Below, piece after piece: positions 1 through 8,096 of a DNA stretch of 64,000 bases. The stretch comes from Pseudomonas sp. BCA17 (GTDB lineage: Bacteria; Pseudomonadota; Gammaproteobacteria; Pseudomonadales; Pseudomonadaceae), in NCBI RefSeq assembly GCF_004519405.1, contig NZ_SGWI01000005.1:186001-250000 (forward strand), given 5' to 3'. The stretch's first letter is position 1. Each line of letters opens with the position of its first letter. Made by a program: the position numbers and the translations under genes. Under the pieces are notes generated by a model, which did not search any database, was not told the DNA's origin, and saw only the letters and a program-made list of their open reading frames with translations.

Positions 1-436
1 CGGTGTCATCGGCTTTGCGCAAACGCTTGAGGCGCGCCACTTTGTCGGTGGGCGACAGCGCCAGGCGGATCAGCTCTTCGTGGGTTGGCGGGGTGATTTC
101 ACGCTCCAGCCATTGGGAGCTGGGCACAAACCCCTTGAGCCTTAACATCTCGCTGAAGCCCGACAGGCGTGACAGCGGCTGTTCCAGGCGCGGGGTGATA
201 AAGGTGCCGGAACCCTGGCTGCGGCGGATCAGGCCCTGGGCCAGCAGCACTTCCAGGGCTTTACGGGCGGTGACCCGCGAGATGCCCAGTTGTTCGCTGA
301 GTACGCGTTCCGACGGCAGCGCCTGTTCGGATTTCCACTGGCCGGCATGGATCGCCGCTTCCAGATTGCGCGCCAATTGCAGGTACAACGGCGTGGATTG
401 TTTGTCGTCGGGGCGCAGGGTCAGGATGGCGTTCAT
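1..436 (-). CDS. GntR/HutC-family transcriptional regulator (3' end outside window)
   Basis: The first 145 residues are visible, starting at the ATG at 436 and running off the left edge. Residues about 10-75 form a GntR winged helix-turn-helix (SERVLSEQLGISRVTARKAL, then a wing with GSGTF). From about residue 85 (PLSRLSGFSEML) a UTRA effector domain of the HutC subfamily begins. This family represses sugar, amino-sugar or amino-acid catabolic genes and releases DNA on binding a small metabolite. The sequence recalls the regulator upstream of the N-acetylglucosamine genes in Pseudomonas, so NagR is a reasonable guess, but the target genes would lie left of the window. Two matching operator-like sites lie in its upstream region, suggesting autoregulation. 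Confidence 0.88.
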   Translation of the reverse strand, partial: MNAILTLRPDDKQSTPLYLQLARNLEAAIHAGQWKSEQALPSERVLSEQLGISRVTARKALEVLLAQGLIRRSQGSGTFITPRLEQPLSRLSGFSEMLRLKGFVPSSQWLEREITPPTHEELIRLALSPTDKVARLKRLRKADDT

Positions 437-492
437 CTGTCAGGTGTCCGATGCGGTTATTGGAGTGTTGTCGCCCGGTATTGGCCGAAAAT

Positions 493-511
493 TAATACCA
501 CTTAAATACCA
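493..511 (-). promoter_or_regulatory. Candidate GntR-type operator, proximal copy
   Basis: On the plus strand this reads TAATACCACTTAAATACCA, with two ATACCA half-sites in direct orientation about one helical turn apart. It lies 57 bp upstream of the GntR gene start. The same word, reversed, recurs at 568-585. Assignment to the neighbouring regulator is inference. Confidence 0.5.
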
Positions 512-567
512 TGTCAATGCAGCCAAAACGGTGCGAACGCTGGTTTTAGGGGTAAATAATGGTGCCT

Positions 568-585
568 GGTATCAAGTGGTATTAG
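568..585 (+). promoter_or_regulatory. Candidate GntR-type operator, distal copy
   Basis: This reads TGGTATCAAGTGGTATTA, the reverse complement of the proximal site apart from one missing base and one substitution. The two sites face each other with 56 bp between them, all upstream of the GntR regulator and downstream of the L,D-transpeptidase stop codon. Confidence 0.5.
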
Positions 586-699
586 AGAGGTCTTTATCGC
601 GCGCAGAACAGCGCAGCCCGGCGCGGTGAACTGGTATTCACCGGCAGGCGCCGCCAGGGGCAGGAGTTTTTTTCGAATTATTTTACGAACGGTGCGGGA

Positions 700-1203
700 T
701 TACGGACGAATCTCGATCAGGGTGCCGTCTTTGACCAGGTTCCAGACTTCGCGCATGTCCACGTTGCGCATGCCGATGCAACCGTCGGTCCAGTCCAGGG
801 TGTGAAACAACTGCTCCGGGTAATCCGCACTGTCGGGGGTACCATGGATCATGATCATGCTGCCCGGTTTTACCCCTTCACGGCGGGCGCGGGCGGCGTC
901 GCTGATATTAGGGTAGGAAATGTGCATCGACAGGTTGAATCGCTCGCTGGTCTTGCGCCAGTCGATCCAGTAGAGGCCTTCCGGTGTGCGGCGGTCGCCC
1001 TCGATCAGCTTGGCCCCCTTGGGGTTGCGGCCCAGGGAAATGCGGTAGGTCTTGAGAGGCTTGCCGTCATTGATCAACTGCAACTGACGGGCGGACTTGA
1101 GCACCAGGATTTTTTCGACTGGCTTGCCGCCGATGATTTCCACCGTGGAGGCCGAAGACAACGTAGCGAATGACAGGCAGAAAACAGCGAGCAACCAACG
1201 CAT
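700..1203 (-). CDS. L,D-transpeptidase family protein (YkuD domain), secreted
   Basis: A 167-residue protein with an N-terminal signal peptide (about residues 1-18, ending SSA) followed by a single YkuD domain. The catalytic signature is visible: H120 in MIHGTP and C142 in DWTDGCIGM. Enzymes of this family form 3-3 peptidoglycan cross-links or attach or release lipoproteins at the peptide stem in the periplasm; short single-domain members like this resemble E. coli YafK, which can instead cleave such bonds. The exact activity cannot be decided from sequence. It is a monocistronic gene followed by the upstream region of the GntR regulator. Confidence 0.9.
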   Translation of the reverse strand: MRWLLAVFCLSFATLSSASTVEIIGGKPVEKILVLKSARQLQLINDGKPLKTYRISLGRNPKGAKLIEGDRRTPEGLYWIDWRKTSERFNLSMHISYPNISDAARARREGVKPGSMIMIHGTPDSADYPEQLFHTLDWTDGCIGMRNVDMREVWNLVKDGTLIEIRP

Positions 1204-1242
1204 TGAAACGGTTTCCCTTGTAGAAAAATGCTGCCTTGAGTG

Positions 1243-1791
1243 TTATTTGGCCGATGGCATCATGGGCGGCACCGACTCGCTGCGCACCGGGAACACTTGC
1301 TGCCGGCGGTCGGCGAAGAAGCATTCTAAGGTACGCCCGACCGTGCGGAAAGCCAGCTCTGACCAAGGGATGTCGGCTTCATCGAACAGCTTCACCTCAA
1401 GGCTCTCGGGGCCTGCGGCAAAGTCCAGGTCGAGCAGCTCGGCGCGGTAGAAGATATGCACCTGGCTGATGTGCGGCACATCGATCAGGGTATAGATGCT
1501 CAGGTTGCGTACACGGGCGCAGGCTTCCTCCAGCGTTTCACGCGTGGCCGCCTGCTCCACGGTCTCGCCGTTCTCCATGAAGCCTGCGGGCAGCGTCCAG
1601 TAACCCAGGCGTGGCTCGATGGCGCGGCGGCACAGCAACACTTTATCGCCCCACACCGGCACCGTGCCGGCGACGATATTGGGGTTCTGATAGTGAATGG
1701 TCGAGCAGTGATCGCACACATAACGCAGGCGGCCGTCGCCTTCGGGAATGCGCTGGGTAACCGGTTTACCGCACTGGCTGCAGAAGTTCAT
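1243..1791 (-). CDS. Nudix hydrolase with N-terminal zinc ribbon
   Basis: The start at 1791 (MNFCSQCGKP) is preferred because it places a four-cysteine zinc ribbon (C4, C7, C26, C29) at the N-terminus; a longer reading adds 38 residues without homology features. A Nudix box runs from G70 to about residue 92 (GFMENGETVEQAATRETLEE), with the RExxEE core intact. The 182-residue protein resembles NADH-pyrophosphatase-like Nudix enzymes but lacks the long NudC N-terminal domain, so the substrate (a nucleoside diphosphate linked to another group) is unknown. It is divergent from the second Nudix gene at 1938. Confidence 0.9.
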   Translation of the reverse strand: MNFCSQCGKPVTQRIPEGDGRLRYVCDHCSTIHYQNPNIVAGTVPVWGDKVLLCRRAIEPRLGYWTLPAGFMENGETVEQAATRETLEEACARVRNLSIYTLIDVPHISQVHIFYRAELLDLDFAAGPESLEVKLFDEADIPWSELAFRTVGRTLECFFADRRQQVFPVRSESVPPMMPSAK

Positions 1792-1937
1792 GCTGGGGTT
1801 CCTGGAGAGTGAGCCTATCTTGGCTTGGCGGGCAGGGCCCTGCAAGTTGTCGTTTCGCGACATGCTGCGGGTTTTGGGGTTGGGTGCCTGCCTGCTTTGG
1901 TGCATGATGCAAGGTAGCCAACAGACCGAGATGACTC

Positions 1938-2540
1938 ATGCTGGACGAGCTACTTCGCCGGGTAAGCAACCACACCCCTCACACATTGGAGACTGACGGG
2001 CGTTTCCCCGAGGCCGCCGTGCTGGTGCCGATTACCCGCAGTGACGAACCCGAGCTGATCCTGACCTTGCGCGCCAGCGGCCTGTCGACCCACGGTGGCG
2101 AAGTGGCCTTTCCCGGCGGGCGCCGCGACCCCGAAGACCCCGACCTGATCTTTACCGCATTGCGCGAAGCCGAAGAGGAAATCGGCCTGCCCCCCGGGCT
2201 GGTGGAAGTGATCGGGCCGTTGAGCCCATTGATTTCCCTGCATGGCATCCGGGTCACGCCCTATGTCGGTGTGATCCCGGATTACGTCGAATACCTGGCT
2301 AACGACGCCGAGATTGCCGCGGTCTTCAGCGTGCCCCTGGAGTTTTTCCGCCAGGACCCGCGCGAACACACCCATCGAATCGATTACCAGGGGCGCAGTT
2401 GGTATGTGCCCAGCTATCGGTTTGGCGAATACAAGATCTGGGGCCTGACGGCGATCATGATTGTCGAGCTGATCAACCTGCTGTATGACGACGCCAAGAT
2501 CAGCCTGCACCAGCCGCCCAAGAGCTTCATCAACACCTGA
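1938..2540 (+). CDS. Nudix hydrolase, probable CoA pyrophosphatase
   Basis: A 200-residue Nudix protein. The sequence THGGEVAFPGGRRDPED followed by ALREAEEEIGL joins the usual CoA-pyrophosphatase motif upstream of the box to a complete Nudix box (about residues 60-84). Family members (NudL/YeaB, PCD1-like) cleave coenzyme A or its oxidised or acyl forms to 3',5'-ADP and phosphopantetheine. It begins 146 bp from the divergent zinc-ribbon Nudix gene and is followed after 36 bp by the gamma-carbonic-anhydrase-like gene, so it is probably the first gene of a three-gene operon ending with the DUF1289 protein. Confidence 0.9.
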   Translation: MLDELLRRVSNHTPHTLETDGRFPEAAVLVPITRSDEPELILTLRASGLSTHGGEVAFPGGRRDPEDPDLIFTALREAEEEIGLPPGLVEVIGPLSPLISLHGIRVTPYVGVIPDYVEYLANDAEIAAVFSVPLEFFRQDPREHTHRIDYQGRSWYVPSYRFGEYKIWGLTAIMIVELINLLYDDAKISLHQPPKSFINT

Positions 2541-2576
2541 GCCACCGCTTGTGTGGCAATGCCGTGAGGACACACC

Positions 2577-3101
2577 ATGAAATATCGCCTGGGCGAAGCC
2601 CGCGTCGAGACGCATCCACACAGCTGGGTGGCGCCGAATGCCACGCTGGTGGGCAAGGTCAAGCTGGAGGAGGGCGCCAATGTGTGGTTTAACGCGGTAT
2701 TGCGTGGCGACAACGAACTGATCCTGATCGGCAAAAACAGCAACGTACAAGACGGCAGTGTGATGCATACCGACATGGGCTATCCGCTGACCCTGGGCAC
2801 CGGCGTGACCATTGGCCACAACGCCATGCTGCACGGTTGCACCGTCGACGACTACAGCCTGATCGGCATCAACGCGGTGATCCTGAACGGAGCGAAGATC
2901 GGCAAGCACTGCATCATCGGCGCCAACTCGCTGATCGGCGAGGGCAAGGAAATTCCCGACGGTTCGCTGGTGATGGGCTCGCCGGGCAAAGTGGTGCGCG
3001 AGCTGACCGAGGCACAGAAACGCATGCTCGAAGCCAGTGCCGCGCACTATGTACATAACTCGCAGCGCTATGCGCGTGACCTGGCCGAGCAGGAAGAATG
3101 A
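2577..3101 (+). CDS. Gamma-carbonic-anhydrase-like hexapeptide-repeat protein (YrdA/PaaY family)
   Basis: A 174-residue left-handed beta-helix protein built from hexapeptide repeats (for example IGKNSNVQDGSV, IGHNAMLHGCTV, IGINAVILNGAKIG). The three zinc-binding histidines of gamma-class carbonic anhydrases are present as H64 (VMHTD), H81 (IGHN) and H86 (LHGC). Relatives include E. coli YrdA and the thioesterase PaaY, so metal binding is well supported but the reaction (carbonic anhydrase, thioesterase or other) is not. Its stop codon overlaps the start of the DUF1289 gene. Confidence 0.9.
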   Translation: MKYRLGEARVETHPHSWVAPNATLVGKVKLEEGANVWFNAVLRGDNELILIGKNSNVQDGSVMHTDMGYPLTLGTGVTIGHNAMLHGCTVDDYSLIGINAVILNGAKIGKHCIIGANSLIGEGKEIPDGSLVMGSPGKVVRELTEAQKRMLEASAAHYVHNSQRYARDLAEQEE

Positions 3102-3313
3102 ACCCGATAGAACGCCCCGTCGCCTCGCCGTGCGTAAGCATTTGTGCACTGGATGATGACGACATCTGCACCGGTTGCCAGCGCACCGTGGATGAGATTA
3201 CGCGCTGGAGCCGCATGGACAATGCCGAGCGCCGGGTGGTGCTGGGGTTATGCCATGAGCGGGCGGTGGCGAGTGGGTTGGTGTGGATGATGCCTGGTAA
3301 GTCCGGCGCCTGA
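3098..3313 (+). CDS. DUF1289 small cysteine-motif protein
   Basis: A 71-residue protein whose ATG overlaps the preceding gene's stop by four bases, implying translational coupling. Four cysteines (C12, C16, C24, C27) in the pattern SPCVSIC...DICTGCQRT suggest a small zinc- or metal-binding fold, and the tryptophan-containing segment EITRWSRM is typical of the DUF1289/YdhL family. The function is unknown. The gene is followed directly by a paired REP repeat. Confidence 0.85.
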   Translation: MNPIERPVASPCVSICALDDDDICTGCQRTVDEITRWSRMDNAERRVVLGLCHERAVASGLVWMMPGKSGA

Positions 3314-3324
3314 CAGCTGCCCTC

Positions 3325-3425
3325 CTGTAGGAGTGAGCTTGCTCGCGAAAAACGCGAGGACACTGCGTATAGTCTTGTCCCCCGTGTAATCGTTAACGTT
3401 TTCGCGAGCAAGCTCGCTCCTACAG
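3325..3425. repeat. Paired REP element (REPIN), TAGGAGYGAGC type
   Basis: Two inverted copies of CTGTAGGAGTGAGCTTGCTCGCGA enclose about 50 bp and end with the reverse complement at 3402-3425. Each half can also fold on itself (GAGCTTGCTC). It lies in the gap between the DUF1289 gene and the VUT-family gene. Such paired REPs are abundant in P. fluorescens and are moved by RAYT transposases; none is encoded in this window. Confidence 0.85.
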
Positions 3426-3437
3426 GTTTTCTGTCCC

Positions 3438-3905
3438 ATGCTCTTCCTGATTGCCTACATCAGCAGCGTCGTGCTGATCAACTTCGCCTTCTCCACCGCC
3501 CCGCACCTGGATGTCATCTGGTCCGCCTGGGGTGGCCTGGTGTTTATCCTGCGGGACATGGTGCAGACCCGCTTCGGGCATGGCGCGATTGTCGCTATGC
3601 TGGCGGCGCTGGTCTTGTCGTATGTAACGTCCGACCCGGCGATTGCCATGGCCAGTGCCACGGCGTTCGCGGTGTCCGAATGTATCGACTGGCTGGTGTT
3701 CAGCATCACCAGGCGCCCCCTCCACGATCGCCTGTGGATAAGTTCGGCGCTGAGCATTCCTCTCGATACCTTTATTTTTTTCGGCCTGATCGGTGCGCTC
3801 ACGCCGGCGGTGGCCGGGACGGCATTGGTGTCGAAATTTGCCGGGGTCACGGTGGTGTGGCTGATCATGGCGTGGCGTATGCGCAAACGTGCCGTCGCCA
3901 ACTGA
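3438..3905 (+). CDS. VUT-family integral membrane protein (YhhQ-like)
   Basis: A 155-residue, very hydrophobic protein with about five membrane segments. The charged motif AFAVSECIDWLVFS with a preceding ASATAFAVSE segment is characteristic of the VUT/YhhQ family. YhhQ of E. coli takes up the queuosine precursors preQ0 and preQ1; this member is shorter than E. coli YhhQ, so queuosine-precursor transport is likely but not proven. No preQ1 riboswitch is apparent upstream, where the paired REP repeat leaves only about 12 bp. The purT gene follows after 71 bp. Confidence 0.75.
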   Translation: MLFLIAYISSVVLINFAFSTAPHLDVIWSAWGGLVFILRDMVQTRFGHGAIVAMLAALVLSYVTSDPAIAMASATAFAVSECIDWLVFSITRRPLHDRLWISSALSIPLDTFIFFGLIGALTPAVAGTALVSKFAGVTVVWLIMAWRMRKRAVAN

Positions 3906-3912
3906 GGCCAAT

Positions 3913-3931
3913 TTTTACAGTTCATGTAAAA
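3913..3931. promoter_or_regulatory. Perfect palindrome upstream of purT
   Basis: TTTTACA-GTTCA-TGTAAAA, a perfect 7-bp inverted repeat with a 5-bp centre, 45 bp upstream of the purT start codon. The symmetry and position suggest an operator; the binding protein is unknown. Confidence 0.4.
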
Positions 3932-3976
3932 TGCCGGCCTTTCTCCCCCCATGATCCGCTCCCCTGAGGACCTGAG

Positions 3977-5158
3977 ATGACCCGAATCGGAACTCCATTG
4001 TCGCCAACCGCGACCCGCGTTTTGCTGTGTGGCTGCGGTGAGCTGGGCAAGGAAGTGGTGATCGAACTGCAACGCCTGGGCGTTGAAGTGATTGCCGTGG
4101 ATCGCTACGCCAACGCGCCGGCCATGCAGGTCGCCCATCGCAGCCATGTGATCAACATGCTCGACGGCGCCGCCCTGCGCGCAGTGATCGAGGCCGAGAA
4201 ACCGCACTTCATCGTGCCGGAAATCGAAGCCATCGCCACCGCTACCCTGGTAGAACTGGAGGCCGAGGGCTTCACCGTGATCCCGACTGCGCGTGCCACC
4301 TCGCTGACCATGAACCGCGAAGGCATCCGTCGCCTGGCCGCCGAAGAACTGGACCTGCCGACCTCGCCGTACCACTTCGCCGACACCTTCGAAGACTACA
4401 GCAAGGCCGTACAGGACCTGGGCTTCCCCTGCGTGGTCAAGCCGGTGATGAGCTCGTCGGGCAAAGGCCAGAGCCTGCTGCGCAGCACCGACGACGTGCA
4501 GAAAGCCTGGGACTACGCTCAGGAGGGCGGGCGTGCCGGTAAAGGCCGTGTGATCATCGAAGGCTTTATCGACTTCGACTACGAAATCACCCTGCTGACC
4601 GTGCGCCACATCGGCGGCACGACCTTCTGCGCGCCGGTTGGCCATCGCCAGGAGAAGGGCGATTACCAGGAATCCTGGCAGCCGCAAGCCATGAGCCCGA
4701 TTGCCCTGGCGGAGTCCGAGCGCGTTGCCAAGGCGGTGACCGAGGCCCTGGGTGGCCGTGGCCTGTTTGGCGTGGAGTTGTTCATCAAGGGTGACCAGGT
4801 GTGGTTCAGCGAAGTGTCGCCGCGCCCTCATGACACTGGCCTGGTGACCCTGATTTCCCAGGACTTGTCGCAGTTCGCGCTGCATGCTCGCGCCATCCTG
4901 GGCCTGCCGATCCCGTTGATCCGTCAGTTCGGGCCTTCGGCTTCGGCGGTGATCCTGGTGGAAGGGCAGTCGACTCAGACGGCGTTCGCTAACCTGGGCG
5001 CGGCATTGAGTGAGCCTGACACGGCGTTGCGGCTGTTTGGCAAGCCCGAGGTGAATGGTCAGCGCCGCATGGGTGTGGCGCTGGCGCGGGACGAGTCGAT
5101 TGAAGCGGCCCGGGCGAAAGCGACCCGCGCTTCCCAAGCGGTTGTTGTAGAGCTGTAA
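3977..5158 (+). CDS. purT: Formate-dependent phosphoribosylglycinamide formyltransferase (GAR transformylase 2)
   Basis: A 393-residue ATP-grasp enzyme that makes formyl-GAR from GAR, formate and ATP in the third step of purine synthesis, a folate-independent alternative to PurN. The N-terminal PreATP domain (LLCGCGELGKEVVIELQRLG, about residues 17-40), the ATP-grasp region (VVKPVMSSSGKGQSLL, about 155-170) and the ligand/metal segment WFSEVSPRPHDTGLVT are intact. The ATG at 3977 has a CTGAGGA ribosome-binding site eight to fourteen bases upstream. It stands alone between an upstream palindrome and a downstream paired REP. Confidence 0.97.
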   Translation: MTRIGTPLSPTATRVLLCGCGELGKEVVIELQRLGVEVIAVDRYANAPAMQVAHRSHVINMLDGAALRAVIEAEKPHFIVPEIEAIATATLVELEAEGFTVIPTARATSLTMNREGIRRLAAEELDLPTSPYHFADTFEDYSKAVQDLGFPCVVKPVMSSSGKGQSLLRSTDDVQKAWDYAQEGGRAGKGRVIIEGFIDFDYEITLLTVRHIGGTTFCAPVGHRQEKGDYQESWQPQAMSPIALAESERVAKAVTEALGGRGLFGVELFIKGDQVWFSEVSPRPHDTGLVTLISQDLSQFALHARAILGLPIPLIRQFGPSASAVILVEGQSTQTAFANLGAALSEPDTALRLFGKPEVNGQRRMGVALARDESIEAARAKATRASQAVVVEL

Positions 5159-5165
5159 CCCAACC

Positions 5166-5254
5166 CCTGTAGGAGCGAGCTTGCTCGCGAAGGTATTTCA
5201 GGCGCATCGCTGCGTCGGATGTACCTTCTTCGCGAGCAAGCTCGCTCCTACAGG
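5166..5254. repeat. Paired REP element (REPIN), TAGGAGCGAGC type
   Basis: CCTGTAGGAGCGAGCTTGCTCGCGAAGGTA is matched by its near-perfect reverse complement at 5222-5254, forming one long hairpin between the converging purT and MHS-transporter genes. Same family as the element at 3325. Confidence 0.85.
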
Positions 5255-5268
5255 GCGATTCGCGCTAA

Positions 5269-6579
5269 TCAGTCGACGCGATTCAAGTCGTTATCCCGCG
5301 TCTCTTTCAGGCACAGCACGGCAATCAAGCTGAGCAACGCTGCCGCCGACACATACCCGCCGACATAACTCAGCCCGCCCATCGCCACCAGCTTGGTCGC
5401 GAAAAACGGTGCAGCCGATGCTCCTACAATCCCACCCAGGTTATATGCCGCCGAAGCGCCGGTATAACGCACACGGGTCGGGAACAGTTCCGGTAACAGT
5501 GCGCCCATCGGTGCGAAGGTCACGCCCATCAAAAACAGCTCCAGCGCCAGGAACAGCGCCACGCCCCAGGTTGAGCCGTGGGTCAGCAGCGGTTCCATGG
5601 TGAAACCCGACAAAATCGCCAGGATCGCCCCGACGATCAGTACCGGCTTGCGACCATATCGGTCACTGGCCAGGGCCGCCAGCGGCGTCGCCAACCCCAT
5701 GAACAACACGGCAAAGCACAGCAGACCAAGGAACGTCTCGCGGCTGTAGCCCAGTGTCGATACGCCGTAGCTCAGGGAAAATGCGGTGGTGATATAGAAC
5801 AGTGCATAGCACACCACCATCGACGCGGCGCCCAGCAGTACGGGGGCCCAATGCTGGCTGAACAATTCCACCAGCGGTACTTTCACCGGGGCTTCTTTGG
5901 CCACGGCATTGGCGAACACCGGGGTCTCGTGCAGCTTCAACCGTGCATACAGGCCGACCATCACCAGCGCGGCGCTGAGGATGAAAGGGATGCGCCAGCC
6001 CCAACTGCGAAATTGCTCATCGCTCAGGCTCATGGCCAGGATCAGGAATAAGCCATTGGCTGCCAGAAAGCCAATCGAAGGCCCAAGTTGCGGGAACATG
6101 CCGAACCAGGCGCGTTTGCCTTTCGGCGCATTCTCGGTGGCCAGCAACGCCGCGCCACCCCATTCGCCGCCCAGGCCAAGGCCCTGGCCGAAACGCAGCA
6201 CGCACAACAGGATAGGCGCCCAGGCTCCGATACTGTCATAACCGGGCAGCAAGCCGATCAGCGTGGTGCACACGCCCATCAGCAGCAAGGAGGCGACCAG
6301 CGTGGATTTGCGGCCGATGCGGTCTCCAAAGTGGCCAAACAGCGCCGAACCCAGTGGGCGGGCAATAAAAGCGATACCGAAGGTCAGGAACGACGCCAGC
6401 ATCTGGGCGGTGCCGGAGGTCTGCGGGAAGAACACCGGGCCGATCACCAGCGCCGCGGCGGTGGCATAGATGTAGAAATCGTAGAATTCGATAGCGGTGC
6501 CGACGATGCTCGCCGTGGCGACCCGTGCGGTCGAGTTGCTCGGGGCGGCGGTCGCGGCCTCGTTGTAAGTGGTGCTCAT
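5269..6579 (-). CDS. MFS transporter of the metabolite:H+ symporter (MHS) family
   Basis: A 436-residue, twelve-helix transporter. The MHS/MFS loop signature GHFGDRIGRK lies at about residues 82-91 and a second copy, SDRYGRKP, follows the sixth helix. The early segment GTAIEFYDFYIYAT is typical of the MHS subfamily, which includes ShiA, ProP and the citrate and aromatic-acid symporters; the substrate cannot be named. The start at 6579 (MSTTYNEA) is chosen over one 21 bases upstream because an AGGG ribosome-binding site precedes it at suitable spacing. The gene appears monocistronic and converges on purT. Confidence 0.85.
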   Translation of the reverse strand: MSTTYNEAATAAPSNSTARVATASIVGTAIEFYDFYIYATAAALVIGPVFFPQTSGTAQMLASFLTFGIAFIARPLGSALFGHFGDRIGRKSTLVASLLLMGVCTTLIGLLPGYDSIGAWAPILLCVLRFGQGLGLGGEWGGAALLATENAPKGKRAWFGMFPQLGPSIGFLAANGLFLILAMSLSDEQFRSWGWRIPFILSAALVMVGLYARLKLHETPVFANAVAKEAPVKVPLVELFSQHWAPVLLGAASMVVCYALFYITTAFSLSYGVSTLGYSRETFLGLLCFAVLFMGLATPLAALASDRYGRKPVLIVGAILAILSGFTMEPLLTHGSTWGVALFLALELFLMGVTFAPMGALLPELFPTRVRYTGASAAYNLGGIVGASAAPFFATKLVAMGGLSYVGGYVSAAALLSLIAVLCLKETRDNDLNRVD

Positions 6580-6822
6580 GGCAGTATCCCTGACAGTCAT
6601 TGCGCGTTTGGACGCGGATTTTTATTGGTCGAACACCCAGGGTTCAGGGCAGTGCGCGGGGCGGCTCGGGATGGGAGCAAACACCGGTCAGACAGGATGG
6701 TGCGGTGCCTGGACGCGCTCAGTGCGGGTAGCACGCGGTCGGGCGAGGCTTGGATAAGCCGCCCGATTATAGGAAGGGGTTTGAACATACAACAAGTGGG
6801 CTGGCACGCAGCACATCAAAAC

Positions 6823-6843
6823 GTGGGAGCGGGCTTGCTCCCA
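6823..6843. repeat. Single REP sequence
   Basis: GTGGGAGCGGGCTTGCTCCCA folds as GGGAGC-GGGCTT-GCTCCC. It is an unpaired REP just downstream of the CorC-like gene. Confidence 0.6.
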
Positions 6844-6845
6844 GG

Positions 6846-8084
6846 TTATGCGGCGACCGGCACTCGGCTGGTGTGCCAGATCAGCACTTTGCTGACGCGG
6901 TTGTCCTCGGTCTCGAGGATTTCCAGGCGATAACGGCCGATTTTCAGGCATACGGCGCAATCGGGAATGGTCTCCAGCGCTTCGGTCACCAGCCCGTTGA
7001 GGGTCTTGGGGCCGTCGCTGGGCAGGTGCCAGCCCAGGCTTTTGTTCAGCTCACGGATCGAAGCGGCGCCGTCGATGATGTAGCGGCCGTCCGTTTGGGC
7101 TTCGATGTGCGGGTTGTCCACACTTTGCTCGCTTTCGAATTCGCCGACGATTTCTTCGAGGATATCTTCCAGGGTGACGATGCCCAGCACTTCGCCGTAT
7201 TCGTCCACCACCATGCCCAGGCGGCGTTGCTGTTTGTGGAAGTTCAGCAGTTGCAACTGCAGGGGCGTGCTTTCCGGGACGAAGTAAGGTTCGTGGCAGG
7301 CAGCGAGCAAGGCTTCTTTGGTCAGGCTGGCGTCGGGCAGCAGGTGCTGGATCTGCCGCGTGTTGAGCACCGCTTCGACCTGGTTGATATCGCTGTGGAA
7401 CACCGGCAGGCGCGTGCGCTGGGAGGTGCGCAGCTGTTCGATGATCTCTTCGGTGGAGTCATCGAGGTTGATGCCATCCACCTCGCTGCGTGGCACCAGG
7501 ATGTCGTTGACCGTGATGTTGTCCAGCGCGTGGATACCGGGCAAGCCCGGGGTACGGCTTTCGCCTGCCTCAGGTTCCGGCTCGTCGTCATGCTCGGGCA
7601 GCGGCTCGTCGCTCTTTTTCACCACGCCGGATTTACGCGCGAAGGGGCGCAGCAGCAACAGGCTGATGCCGTTGAGCAACCAGGCCAGGGGGTAGAGGAT
7701 TTTCAGGGGAACGCCCAGCAGTGTATTGCCGAACCCCAATACGGCTTGCGGGTGACGGGTGGCCAGGGCGCGGGGCAGGTAGTCGGCGAGGATCAGTAAC
7801 AGGGCGCAGGAAATCAGCCAGCCGAGCCAGGGACCGTTCTGCGCCCAGGCATAGATGGCGAGTACGGTGCAGAGAATCACCACGGCAGCGCGGCACAGGC
7901 TGTTGCACAGGATCAGGCTGTTACGCGGGAAGCTCAGGCGGGCAGCGGCCTTGTCGCCCTGGCGTGTACCGGGGCGCAGGGCCAGCAGGTGCTGTTGTGC
8001 GGCTTCGATGGCGGTAAACAGCGCCGCCCATAGAATCAGCAGGGCGATTACTGCGAGCATCGGCCCCAGGGGCAAGTTGTCCAT
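6846..8084 (-). CDS. CNNM/HlyC-CorC family transporter (DUF21 + CBS pair + CorC_HlyC domain)
   Basis: A 412-residue inner-membrane protein. Four hydrophobic segments within residues 1-150 form the CNNM/DUF21 domain; a cytoplasmic CBS pair follows (about 185-305: ITVNDILVPRSEVDGI ... MVVDEYGEVLGIVTLEDILEE), then a CorC_HlyC domain (about 325-400). Relatives transport or sense Mg2+/Co2+; E. coli YfjD is the nearest named member. The gene follows the YpjD-like gene by about 12 bp in the same direction, a pairing also found next to ffh in enterobacteria. It is probably translated from a two-gene operon divergent from ffh. Confidence 0.88.
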   Translation of the reverse strand: MDNLPLGPMLAVIALLILWAALFTAIEAAQQHLLALRPGTRQGDKAAARLSFPRNSLILCNSLCRAAVVILCTVLAIYAWAQNGPWLGWLISCALLLILADYLPRALATRHPQAVLGFGNTLLGVPLKILYPLAWLLNGISLLLLRPFARKSGVVKKSDEPLPEHDDEPEPEAGESRTPGLPGIHALDNITVNDILVPRSEVDGINLDDSTEEIIEQLRTSQRTRLPVFHSDINQVEAVLNTRQIQHLLPDASLTKEALLAACHEPYFVPESTPLQLQLLNFHKQQRRLGMVVDEYGEVLGIVTLEDILEEIVGEFESEQSVDNPHIEAQTDGRYIIDGAASIRELNKSLGWHLPSDGPKTLNGLVTEALETIPDCAVCLKIGRYRLEILETEDNRVSKVLIWHTSRVPVAA

Positions 8085-8096
8085 TTTTGCTGCCCG

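Noticed and set aside
3426..3437. Possible preQ1 riboswitch before the VUT-family gene
   Set aside because: The gap after the REP pair is about 12 bp and lacks the aptamer.
3455..5137. A 560-codon frame antisense to purT and the VUT-family gene
   Set aside because: It spans two genuine genes and the intervening regulatory region and resembles no protein.
3325..5254. Repeats that could suggest a CRISPR array
   Set aside because: They are inverted REP pairs in separate gene gaps, without regular spacers or cas genes.
6580..6822. Possible small gene between the MHS transporter and the CorC-like gene
   Set aside because: Only shadow frames are seen; a TATAAT-like word on the minus strand near 6770 may be the transporter promoter but has no well-spaced -35.
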